IMG/VR virus record: IMGVR_UViG_3300045973_001103
Location: 1 to 64,000 of that record
DNA: 64,000 nt
Strand: one strand, 5' to 3'
From: a virus
A program made the translations under genes and the position numbers. The notes under the pieces are model-generated. The model did no database searches and was not told the origin of the DNA. It worked only from the letters and a program-made list of their open reading frames with translations. Shown in pieces: positions 6,589 to 13,453 of this stretch (position 1 is the stretch's first letter; every line of letters begins with the position of its first letter).

Positions 6589-7010
6589 GGTGGGCCGGGC
6601 ATAGGTATTTCCCAGTTCAACTACAGAATATGCGTTAAACTATAGCAAAATGGATAGATAAACACTAATTTTGCTTGATTTCCGTCAAAAAGGGCCGGAA
6701 TCTAGCGGAAAAGGGCCTAATAGGGCCCGGGGCAGCGCAAGGCCCGGAAGGCCGGGGATCGGACCAAACCGCTGGTGGCGGGCCGCCAGGACCACCCTAT
6801 CGGTCCAAAAACAGGCTCCAACCTGGGAAATCGGGCGGCACGGAACCACACTTCCGTGTGTTTGAGGGAATGGACAAGGGTGTGAGCCCGAGTCCTGACC
6901 TGTATTTCAACCCCGGATCGGTCTGCTGCCAGCGGCGCTCCGGCTGTTCTCCCCAAGCCGCTGGCAGCTGGCCTCTGGGTGCCATAGGCACTCACATACT
7001 TCACTAATTA
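6589..7010. other. gene-free stretch between divergent gene blocks
   Basis: Open frames here have no ribosome site and an unnatural Gly/Pro/Arg composition. The stretch is notable for repeated GGGCC and GGGCCC words (6690-6780). I see no promoter matching the early or late types. Confidence 0.4.
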
Positions 7011-7052
7011 ACAACCATGCTCTTAGAAAAGAGAATGGAGCTGCATGGTTGT
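7011..7052. terminator. long stem-loop
   Basis: A perfect 10-bp stem ACAACCATGC/GCATGGTTGT with a 22-nt loop that can itself pair. It lies next to the hairpin at 7060-7088. It may back up termination of the minus-strand gene at 7200. Confidence 0.4.
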
Positions 7053-7059
7053 AAATTAA

Positions 7060-7088
7060 AGAACTAAAGCCTGTAGGGCTTTAGTTCT
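7060..7088 (-). terminator. intrinsic terminator for the 7200-7538 gene
   Basis: A perfect 12-bp stem AGAACTAAAGCC/GGCTTTAGTTCT with a 5-nt loop, followed on the minus strand by TTTAATTT. The T-rich tail on that side assigns it to minus-strand transcription coming from 7538. Confidence 0.65.
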
Positions 7089-7199
7089 GGAAGAGGGGAG
7101 GGGATGCACAAATATTTTCACGCTGGTGCACGAAGATACTCCTCTACTGATGTACATAATAGTGAAACAAAAAAATTTCGCGACAGCGCGCTTCGCGCA

Positions 7200-7538
7200 T
7201 TAAAGCGAGGGAATATGGGAGATCTGGGAAGGCCAGGCAACTGTCAGCAGCCGGGTTCGGCAATGCGCGCAAAGATAGAGAGGCTTCTCCGCCTTCTGCA
7301 GCGCCAGGCCCAGCTTCGGATGTGGGACCAGGTCGAGCGTGATCATGGTGATGCGCAGGTGGCCGCGGCGCTTCGTCGCCATGTAGAATTTGAAGTCGTT
7401 CAGGCGGGCCGTGAGCACCTTAAACGTCGCGAGGTGCATATGTATCAGCATGTGCCGGCAGCCCCACACCCCGTCATGTATACCAGAAGCCTCGGAGTAG
7501 ATCGGGATGATTATGCGTTTTTGCGATAGCTGTGTCAT
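7200..7538 (-). CDS. small protein of unknown function
   Basis: A 112-residue basic protein on its own short transcription unit. The overlapping plus-strand frame (7104-7529) has a good GGAGG site, but its protein is compositionally unlikely and the minus strand has a matching promoter upstream and a terminator downstream. A single CAHC pair occurs near residue 90. No family recognised; the last 20 residues look less natural than the rest. Confidence 0.6.
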   Translation of the reverse strand: MTQLSQKRIIIPIYSEASGIHDGVWGCRHMLIHMHLATFKVLTARLNDFKFYMATKRRGHLRITMITLDLVPHPKLGLALQKAEKPLYLCAHCRTRLLTVAWPSQISHIPSL

Positions 7539-7577
7539 GCTCGTATGGGTAAATTGTCACGATTTTGTAACCCCGAT

Positions 7578-7606
7578 ATGATACCAGCGCGGAACAGTAA
7601 AGTCAA
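7578..7606 (-). promoter_or_regulatory. sigma-70 promoter for the 7200-7538 gene
   Basis: Minus strand TTGACT (7606-7601), 17-bp spacer, TATCAT (7583-7578). It leaves a leader of about 30 nt before the ATG at 7538. Its -35 box lies 15 bp from the -35 box of the plus-strand promoter, a compact back-to-back pair. Confidence 0.7.
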
Positions 7607-7621
7607 GACCCCAGAATTTTG

Positions 7622-7650
7622 TTGACTTTTACGAAACCATTTGATAAAAT
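7622..7650 (+). promoter_or_regulatory. sigma-70 promoter of the main rightward early operon
   Basis: TTGACT (7622-7627), 17-bp spacer, TAAAAT (7645-7650) with an extended -10 TG (TTTGATAAAAT). The TTTGATA context just before the -10 box is shared with the promoter at 6452-6480. The first gene, with GGAGG, starts at 7675. Confidence 0.8.
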
Positions 7651-7674
7651 AATCCGCGAAAGAACGGAGGACCT

Positions 7675-7872
7675 ATGGAAGAAACTATCACCAAGTGCGA
7701 TGCGTGCGGTCAAGTCATTGGCGGTCGCCGAAAGAAAGTCCGCGTCGTAGATTCGGTTCAGTACTTCTTCCTTCACCAGTGGGTCAAGCTGGACATCTGT
7801 CACGAATGCTGGATCGGGCTGAAGGCGGTAGCTGCCTCCATCACCCTGGCCAACAAGGCGCGCGGAATTTAA
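7675..7872 (+). CDS. small zinc-ribbon-like protein
   Basis: A 65-residue protein with C-x2-C (CDAC) at residues 8-11 and a second C-x2-C (CHEC) near residue 42, a four-Cys zinc ribbon arrangement, with a basic loop between. First gene after the early promoter and with a strong GGAGG site, so probably made early and abundantly. Exact role unknown. Confidence 0.75.
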   Translation: MEETITKCDACGQVIGGRRKKVRVVDSVQYFFLHQWVKLDICHECWIGLKAVAASITLANKARGI

Positions 7873-7880
7873 AGGACAAC

Positions 7881-8174
7881 ATGGCAACTCAAAAATCAGT
7901 GAAATCCCTTCAAGCCGAGATCTCCAAGCTCAACAAGATCATCCACACCCTCAACCAGAAATACACCTTCAAGTACGAAAAGAACCGGCCGATCATGATC
8001 GTCCAGATCGGTGACGCGGCGACCGGCTGGATCGGTGACCCCGAGTCGGTGGCCTTCCTCATCCGTGAGCTGAAGCAGGCGCGCGTCGATGACACGCACA
8101 ACATCGTCATCTACCACTACGCCGCCAAGTTCACGATCGTGCCGGCCTCCGGGCTGCGCAGGACCTTCCCGTGA
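7881..8174 (+). CDS. small coiled-coil protein, paralogue of the 8696-9085 gene
   Basis: A 97-residue protein started at 7881 (AAGGA seven nt upstream). The first 30 residues are a coiled coil; the remainder forms a small alpha/beta-looking domain beginning IMIVQIG. That domain aligns with TMIVKVG and later segments of the gene at 8696, so the two share a C-terminal domain. Function unknown. Confidence 0.7.
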   Translation: MATQKSVKSLQAEISKLNKIIHTLNQKYTFKYEKNRPIMIVQIGDAATGWIGDPESVAFLIRELKQARVDDTHNIVIYHYAAKFTIVPASGLRRTFP

Positions 8175-8683
8175 GCTACTTCCCCTCCCTCAACTTCATG
8201 CAGCTGGGGTTCTTCGGCAAGAAGGCCCAGGCCGCGGCCGGCGGCGCCCCGGACAATCCGAACGGCTACGCCAACATCAAGCGCTTCTTCGGCTTCAAGA
8301 CCAAGCCGCTCCAGGAGCCCACAGAGCTGTTCAATGTCGGCTCCCGCGGCGGTGAGAAGCCTATGCTGCTGCCGGTGAAGCCGCCACCTCCCCCGCCCCG
8401 GTGGAAGTGCCAGTTCAAGGCGGACCTGGAGATGCGCGACAACCGAAACTGCCAGGTCATTATCACTCGCGACTGGGCCAAAGACCAGGACCGCATGACC
8501 CAGGAAGAACTCGAGAAGAAGTACGGGGCGGACTTCAGGCGGTGGTGCGCCACGCTGAAGCGGGAGATCAAGACCAAGAGATTTCATGACAGCGACCGCG
8601 CGCTCATCCGCACCGCGGATGTCAGCTACGTTTTGTTCAGCATACGGCAGTGGGTGGATGACACCGACGCCGGACCTCGGTAA
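8171..8683 (+). CDS. protein of unknown function
   Basis: A 170-residue protein started by GTG in a GTGA overlap with the previous stop. The N-terminal third is Gly/Ala rich, a Pro run (about residues 70-76) divides it from a charged C-terminal half. No family recognised. Confidence 0.65.
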   Translation: MSYFPSLNFMQLGFFGKKAQAAAGGAPDNPNGYANIKRFFGFKTKPLQEPTELFNVGSRGGEKPMLLPVKPPPPPPRWKCQFKADLEMRDNRNCQVIITRDWAKDQDRMTQEELEKKYGADFRRWCATLKREIKTKRFHDSDRALIRTADVSYVLFSIRQWVDDTDAGPR

Positions 8684-8695
8684 GGAGAACTGAAA

Positions 8696-9085
8696 ATGCC
8701 CCAGAACATAATATTGGCCAAACTGCGCAAAGACATAGCGGTACGTGATCAGATGATCCGCGCCCGTGACTCATGGGTCAAGGACCGTGACAAGCACATC
8801 GCCAACCTGAATAAAGGCCTGGCCGAGCAGGCACAGACCGTTATCAAGCTGCGCGCGGACCTGGAGCGCCGGGATAAGGTCATTGAGGCCTACCAGATCA
8901 AGAACGAGTTCATCTCCAAAGCTGGGCGTGAAACCATGATCGTGAAGGTCGGCTCTGTCGAGCACAAGTGGATGCCGAGCCCTGCGCAGTTCGCCGCGAT
9001 AACCAAGCGGATCAAGAACTCCAAGATCGATGAGAAATACAACATCCTGCTGACCCACGCATTCACCGAGGCGCACATACTTTAA
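8696..9085 (+). CDS. coiled-coil protein, paralogue of the 7881-8174 gene
   Basis: A 129-residue protein with an AAGGAGAA ribosome site. Residues 1-75 form a long basic coiled coil; residues 80-129 match the C-terminal domain of the 7881 gene (MIVxxG and a terminal I-D-x-x-x-N-I pattern). Possibly a DNA-associated small protein, but that is a guess. Confidence 0.7.
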   Translation: MPQNIILAKLRKDIAVRDQMIRARDSWVKDRDKHIANLNKGLAEQAQTVIKLRADLERRDKVIEAYQIKNEFISKAGRETMIVKVGSVEHKWMPSPAQFAAITKRIKNSKIDEKYNILLTHAFTEAHIL

Positions 9086-9939
9086 TGGCCATCGCGCGCG
9101 ACTACCAGCCGGAGTATCAGCCGCCCATTAAGAAGGCGAAGGCGGTCACCAACGGGTGGACCCACGGCGGGCTCATCACGGATCTCTGTGAGAACGTGAA
9201 CGGCACGGACTACATCTGCGGCGAGGTGTACGCCGGCAGCCGCTTCCTGGAGCGCCGGCCGTGCCCTGACGCGCTGCGCGTGCGCATGTCCTACTCCCGG
9301 CCGGACTTCGCCATCTACGAAATCAAGGTGTCCAGGCCTGACTTCTTGTCGGATCTCCGTTCGGACAAGTGGCAGACCTACCTCCCTTACTGCTCCCGCT
9401 TCTACTTCGCCACCCCTGAGAAAGGGGTCGCCACGATTGAGGATATCCCTTTCGTAGCCGGCTGGATGGTCCGCGGCGAAAAGGGCTGGCGCACGATCAA
9501 GACGCCCAAGGTGCGGCAGTTTGAGCCGGACTTCCACTACGCCCTGGCCCTGCTCATCAGCGAGCAGAAGTACCGGGTGCGGGCCGAGAACCTGGCGGCA
9601 GCCAACCGCAAGATGGCACATGGCCATAACGTCAGCTGGAGCAAGAAGGTTATTGATCGCGTGCGCGTCACCGAAGAGGCCATCAAGAATAACTGGGAGT
9701 CGCGCAAGAAGATCATGTCGGCCAAGGCTGCCATCAAACGGCACTTCGGCATCGACGTGGGTGAATACTGGCGCTTCAACGACATGGATTCCATCTTCAA
9801 GGACATGAAGATGGGGCTCGACGCGGCCGACGTAACCCAGATGCGTGCGAACCTAAAGATGCTCTCGGGGATTCTTGACCGCGTGGCCGGGAAGGAGAAG
9901 GCTCCCGAGACCATCGATTGGAACGCCAAGAAGGAATAA
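9085..9939 (+). CDS. MmcB-like PD-(D/E)xK nuclease family protein
   Basis: A 284-residue protein. Residues 73-105 carry the MmcB pattern: RPDFAIYEIKVSRPDF followed by a spaced SDKW-x-x-Y and SRFYFATP. The PD...E-x-K residues are the metal-binding and catalytic set of restriction-endonuclease-like nucleases; bacterial MmcB is linked to DNA damage repair. The C-terminal 130 residues are basic and helical and have no match I know. It lies two genes before a DNA methyltransferase. TAATG overlaps join it to both neighbours. Confidence 0.7.
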   Translation: MAIARDYQPEYQPPIKKAKAVTNGWTHGGLITDLCENVNGTDYICGEVYAGSRFLERRPCPDALRVRMSYSRPDFAIYEIKVSRPDFLSDLRSDKWQTYLPYCSRFYFATPEKGVATIEDIPFVAGWMVRGEKGWRTIKTPKVRQFEPDFHYALALLISEQKYRVRAENLAAANRKMAHGHNVSWSKKVIDRVRVTEEAIKNNWESRKKIMSAKAAIKRHFGIDVGEYWRFNDMDSIFKDMKMGLDAADVTQMRANLKMLSGILDRVAGKEKAPETIDWNAKKE

Positions 9940-10370
9940 TGGATACCAGCAAAGTTTACATCGAGATGTGCACCGCGGCCTATGAGCTCCAGGACGCTTG
10001 GGTTCCTCTGCCCTGGGACTATATCTTCTGCCGCGTGGAGCATTCTGTCACCTGCCTGCTGCCGGCCTCACCCGCCCAGGTGCGCAACACCCATTGGCTT
10101 GACGGCACGGTCCTGCGCAATGCCGAGTGCTGCGGCTCCAAGCGAGAGCACGTGTGGCTGCCGCGGCAGGACCAGATCCCGGCGATGATGCACACACAGA
10201 AGCACAGGACCTCCACCTTCCTGCTGCGCTTCGCTAAATTCTCCTGCTACAAGCCGCATGCGTCCATCGAGCAACTTTACGTGCGATACTGGATGGCACG
10301 CCACTCCAAGAAGACCTGGGTCCGCGGCGAGTGGAAGCACAGCCTCAAAGAAAAATATGGACAAAGGTAA
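9939..10370 (+). CDS. protein of unknown function, paralogue of the next gene
   Basis: A 143-residue protein started at 9939 in a TAATG overlap. It shares YI-x-MC near its start, HVWLPR-x-DQ in the middle and SIEQ near its end with the 10357 gene, showing a tandem duplication. Several Cys are present only in this copy. Function unknown. Confidence 0.65.
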   Translation: MDTSKVYIEMCTAAYELQDAWVPLPWDYIFCRVEHSVTCLLPASPAQVRNTHWLDGTVLRNAECCGSKREHVWLPRQDQIPAMMHTQKHRTSTFLLRFAKFSCYKPHASIEQLYVRYWMARHSKKTWVRGEWKHSLKEKYGQR

Positions 10371-10737
10371 GCAGTACATCTATATGTGCGCCCGGGCCCG
10401 CACATTCCGCAAGACCTGGATGCCTGCGCTTGGTGACTTCTATTACGACAAGGTCACCCAGGGCGTAGGTGTGGTCTACAAGCTCCCGTTCGATCGCACA
10501 GATCACGTGTGGTTGCCGCGCGCGGATCAGCTGCTAGATCTCCTGGCCGCGCGCTATAACGTGGCGTTCAAGCCGGCGTACACCCTCAACAAGTTTCACC
10601 AGTACATCATGGCCAGCACGCCCCGGTATTCCGGATCCATTGAGCAGATGCTGCTGCAGTTCATGATGCTCGAGGTTTACCAGAAAGTGTTCTTGAGTCA
10701 GAACTGGGTGGCCAGCGCCCCGTCGATAGAATTGTGA
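10357..10737 (+). CDS. protein of unknown function, paralogue of the previous gene
   Basis: A 126-residue protein. The start at 10357 is chosen because homology with the previous protein begins at its fifth residue. The HVWLPR-x-DQ motif is the best conserved part of the pair. The two genes overlap by 14 bases. Confidence 0.65.
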   Translation: MDKGKQYIYMCARARTFRKTWMPALGDFYYDKVTQGVGVVYKLPFDRTDHVWLPRADQLLDLLAARYNVAFKPAYTLNKFHQYIMASTPRYSGSIEQMLLQFMMLEVYQKVFLSQNWVASAPSIEL

Positions 10738-10751
10738 TATAAGGAGTTGCT

Positions 10752-11543
10752 ATGCTTGAAGCCCTGATGTGCGGTGACGTGATGGAGCAGCTGAAATTAA
10801 TCCCTGACAATTCAGTAGATTTGATTGTGACCAGCCCTCCATACAACGTCGGAATCAAGTACGACAACTACGACGACGCGCGCACCTGGGACAACTATTA
10901 CTGCTGGTGCGGCGCCTGGCTCGGACAGCTGCTTCGGGTCATGAAGCCCGACGGTCGCTGCTGCATCAATATGTACTTAAGTTTAGGTACATCTAAATTC
11001 CGGACCGCACCCCTCATGACAATAAACCAGTGGGCCGTGGCCCAGGGATTCAAGCACCACTCCATGGCACTGTGGTATGACGTCACCTTGACCAAGCTCA
11101 CCGCGTGGGGCAGCTGGCTGTCCGCCTCGGCGCCCTACGTCTCCGCGCCCTTCGAGGGCATCCTGATCCTGTACAAGGACCAGTGGAAGAAACAGAACAA
11201 GGGCGTGTCCACCACAACCAAAGAGGAGTTCCGTGAGTTCGCCTGCGGGGTGTGGAAGTTCGCTCCCAATCGCCGCAGTGACCACCCGGCTCCGTTCCCC
11301 GAGAAGCTGGCCGCCAGGTGTATCAACGGCCTGTCCTACGTCGGAGATACCGTCCTGGACCCCTTCCTGGGCACCGGAACGACCGCAATAGCCGCTAAAA
11401 AGGCCTCCAGGGGCTATATTGGCATCGATATAAGCCCAGATTACATCGAAAAGGCCAAAGTTAAGCTGGCCGCTGTGGTCGTGCCGCCTCCGGTTCCCTC
11501 CCCTAAAAAGGCACCAAAACTGGCCCCTGAAGCCGAAAAATGA
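10752..11543 (+). CDS. DNA methyltransferase, beta class (N4-cytosine or N6-adenine)
   Basis: A 263-residue enzyme. The catalytic motif IV TSPPY (residues 27-31) comes before the SAM-binding motif I DPFLGTGTT (about 203-211), which is the beta-class order. SPPY is most usual in N4-cytosine enzymes but is also found in adenine ones, so the base cannot be fixed. The Pro/Lys-rich last 20 residues look like a tail. Probably protects phage DNA from host restriction or marks it. GAGTTGCT lies before the ATG; the following gene starts inside its stop. Confidence 0.85.
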   Translation: MLEALMCGDVMEQLKLIPDNSVDLIVTSPPYNVGIKYDNYDDARTWDNYYCWCGAWLGQLLRVMKPDGRCCINMYLSLGTSKFRTAPLMTINQWAVAQGFKHHSMALWYDVTLTKLTAWGSWLSASAPYVSAPFEGILILYKDQWKKQNKGVSTTTKEEFREFACGVWKFAPNRRSDHPAPFPEKLAARCINGLSYVGDTVLDPFLGTGTTAIAAKKASRGYIGIDISPDYIEKAKVKLAAVVVPPPVPSPKKAPKLAPEAEK

Positions 11544-11890
11544 TGGAAAAGTTCATCCTCACGCTGCTTAAGACCACGGTATACCTCTATGACTCGGATT
11601 CCACCAAGCACCTCATCCGTGGCACGGTCTTATTGCCGCCCACCGACCGCAAGATCCTCATCACCATCAACAAAAAGCACGACGTCGCCGCTATCTTCCC
11701 GGAGGATCTCTCCGAGCCCACTACAACAGAGGCGCTATCACCTCTACTGCTGGTTCACTTCGACGCAAAGTCGCAGAAGTTTTGTGGGATAGTGATCACC
11801 GGCCTCAACGCGTTCATCATGGACTGGAAGGTTAAAGGTGGCATAGACTCCATCCTGCCGGCGCTCCGGAGATTCGCTGGTCGCTATTGA
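11540..11890 (+). CDS. protein of unknown function
   Basis: A 116-residue protein, ATGA-coupled to the methyltransferase. Beta-strand-rich pattern with hydrophobic alternation; no motif recognised. Confidence 0.6.
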   Translation: MMEKFILTLLKTTVYLYDSDSTKHLIRGTVLLPPTDRKILITINKKHDVAAIFPEDLSEPTTTEALSPLLLVHFDAKSQKFCGIVITGLNAFIMDWKVKGGIDSILPALRRFAGRY

Positions 11891-11934
11891 CACGGCGACG
11901 TGAACCATATAACATCATGGGGCAAGGAGAAACT

Positions 11935-12120
11935 ATGCCAGCAACAACAACCAGATTTACTTACTGCCGCAAGGGGCATGCGCCGATGTTTCACGTAGGG
12001 AAGAATTGCCCTCTGTGCGCGCAGCAGAAAGCTACCGTCACAATAGCCAAAGAATATTTCAAGGTGTCTTCTATGGTTAACCAGCTTCTCGCGAAGCTCC
12101 GCATTAAGAAGGCCGCTTAA
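11935..12120 (+). CDS. small zinc-finger protein
   Basis: A 61-residue protein started at 11935 with AAGGAGAA nine nt upstream. Residues 9-24 contain C-x3-H and C-x2-C (CRKGH, CPLC), a compact zinc finger, followed by a basic C-terminal helix. Perhaps nucleic-acid binding. Confidence 0.65.
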   Translation: MPATTTRFTYCRKGHAPMFHVGKNCPLCAQQKATVTIAKEYFKVSSMVNQLLAKLRIKKAA

Positions 12121-12127
12121 GGACAAC

Positions 12128-12544
12128 ATGATTTCTTTATCTGTGGTGAAGATCAAAGTCAAGGACGATAAGTATATGCTCACCCGTCATGAGCTGGACC
12201 AGGTGCGCAAGCTGATGCACAGCATCAAGGCCGCCGATCCGAAAGAGACGAAGAAAAATCTCGACGCCGTCCTGGGCGTGAAGCAGCACTTCGAGAACAA
12301 GAAAGAATACTCCCTGGTGCTTGACACTATCAAGTTCGGCGAGGTCTTCTACGTCTGGAGCACCCGGCAGCCCCTGAACCAGCAGGAGACCGAGCACATC
12401 ACCAAGACTGTACTCTGCGCCTTGAGCGCGCCCAACACGCTGTTGACCTTCCCGGACTACATCATGATCTCGTCCACTCCTCCGCCGGCCCGGACAAAGG
12501 TTAAACCTCGGGCGAAGAGGAAGAAGAAAGATGCCGACAAATAA
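12128..12544 (+). CDS. protein of unknown function with basic tail
   Basis: A 138-residue protein with AAGGA ahead of its ATG. The C-terminal 20 residues are strongly basic (KPRAKRKKK), suggesting nucleic-acid contact. It overlaps the next gene by 14 bases. Confidence 0.6.
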   Translation: MISLSVVKIKVKDDKYMLTRHELDQVRKLMHSIKAADPKETKKNLDAVLGVKQHFENKKEYSLVLDTIKFGEVFYVWSTRQPLNQQETEHITKTVLCALSAPNTLLTFPDYIMISSTPPPARTKVKPRAKRKKKDADK

Positions 12545-13112
12545 TACCCTGCCGCTCCACTGGTCGGACTACGCGGAGCTGGCCGCGCATGCGCATAGCC
12601 TTAATGAGAAGGCCCCGATGCTGTTTGCTATCCAGAGCTGGTACCACTCTGCGCATGACTACGCCGCCGACAAATTATCCATGCGCCCGTCGTCAGGTAA
12701 GTTGAGCGAGATCTCCTCGGCGCTGCGCTCACGCCTCGAGGACTGGGCGATAGTGCCCACCTGCGCGTACACGCGCGCGACCCGGCAGATTAACGTCCGT
12801 CTCACATTTGCGACGGAGAACGTAGTGGATCCTGCTTTCGTTTACAGGGATGATGTGCAGCTTGCGGCGCACCTCTCGTTGCAATTAAATCCTGCGTATG
12901 ATATAATAACTCGGTACCTTCAAGTAGCCAGCTCCACGATAATGGCCGTCAGGGCCCTGGAAATGCGGCCGCCGGTCACAAGTTCGGACATGCAGTACAC
13001 CGGCGTGTACCTCACGCACTATCCGTGGAGCGAGAAGGAACAGAAGCATATAAGGGTGGGGATGCCTTTCGCCATGTCAGTCTTCCTAACTTATGACAAC
13101 TTCGATTTTTAA
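12531..13112 (+). CDS. protein of unknown function
   Basis: A 193-residue protein with no motif I recognise. Its coding sequence contains an extended -10 promoter (12879-12907) reading toward the chaperonin gene. Confidence 0.6.
   Translation: MPTNNTLPLHWSDYAELAAHAHSLNEKAPMLFAIQSWYHSAHDYAADKLSMRPSSGKLSEISSALRSRLEDWAIVPTCAYTRATRQINVRLTFATENVVDPAFVYRDDVQLAAHLSLQLNPAYDIITRYLQVASSTIMAVRALEMRPPVTSSDMQYTGVYLTHYPWSEKEQKHIRVGMPFAMSVFLTYDNFDF
12879..12907 (+). promoter_or_regulatory. internal sigma-70 promoter candidate ahead of the chaperonin gene
   Basis: TTGCAA (12879-12884), 17-bp spacer, consensus TATAAT (12902-12907) preceded by TG in the extended -10 position. It lies inside the 12531 gene and would serve the 13130 gene and the chaperonin at 13401. 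No other stretch of this block has so good a match. Confidence 0.5.
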
Positions 13113-13129
13113 AACGCAGGTAGGGGTAG

Positions 13130-13453
13130 ATGGGAATAACAGCGCAGGACTTAATGGCCTTCGTTTCCGCACGGGAACGTCTGCTGAAAATCATACACCG
13201 AGAAATCGGCAGCTGTAACTTTGGTAAAGGTTACGAGGGTATTGTTTCAATAACTTTCCCCTCTTGTCTCGACGAGCATTTTGGAGACCACTCCTGTATT
13301 GTATCGCTCGAGGCAGCCAGGCAGTTTACGCGTAATAATGTGTGGTCCGGGGTCAGCTTATCCGCCGTCGTAGATAAGATGAACAAGGACATTGACCTGT
13401 ATGAAAAAAATCTTACTCGACACACCGATCAACCCGATAACCACGGGTCTTGA
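13130..13453 (+). CDS. protein of unknown function
   Basis: A 107-residue protein with TAGGGGTAG ahead of the ATG. No family recognised. Its last 53 bases overlap the start of the chaperonin gene in another frame, unusually long for this genome. Confidence 0.6.
   Translation: MGITAQDLMAFVSARERLLKIIHREIGSCNFGKGYEGIVSITFPSCLDEHFGDHSCIVSLEAARQFTRNNVWSGVSLSAVVDKMNKDIDLYEKNLTRHTDQPDNHGS

Noticed and set aside
6671-7007. Overlapping open frames on both strands in the control region.
   Set aside because: No ribosome sites, Gly/Pro/Arg-biased proteins and no similarity to known families.
7104-7529. Plus-strand frame with a good GGAGG site, antisense to the 7200-7538 gene.
   Set aside because: Its composition is unnatural over the overlap, and promoter and terminator signals support the minus strand.
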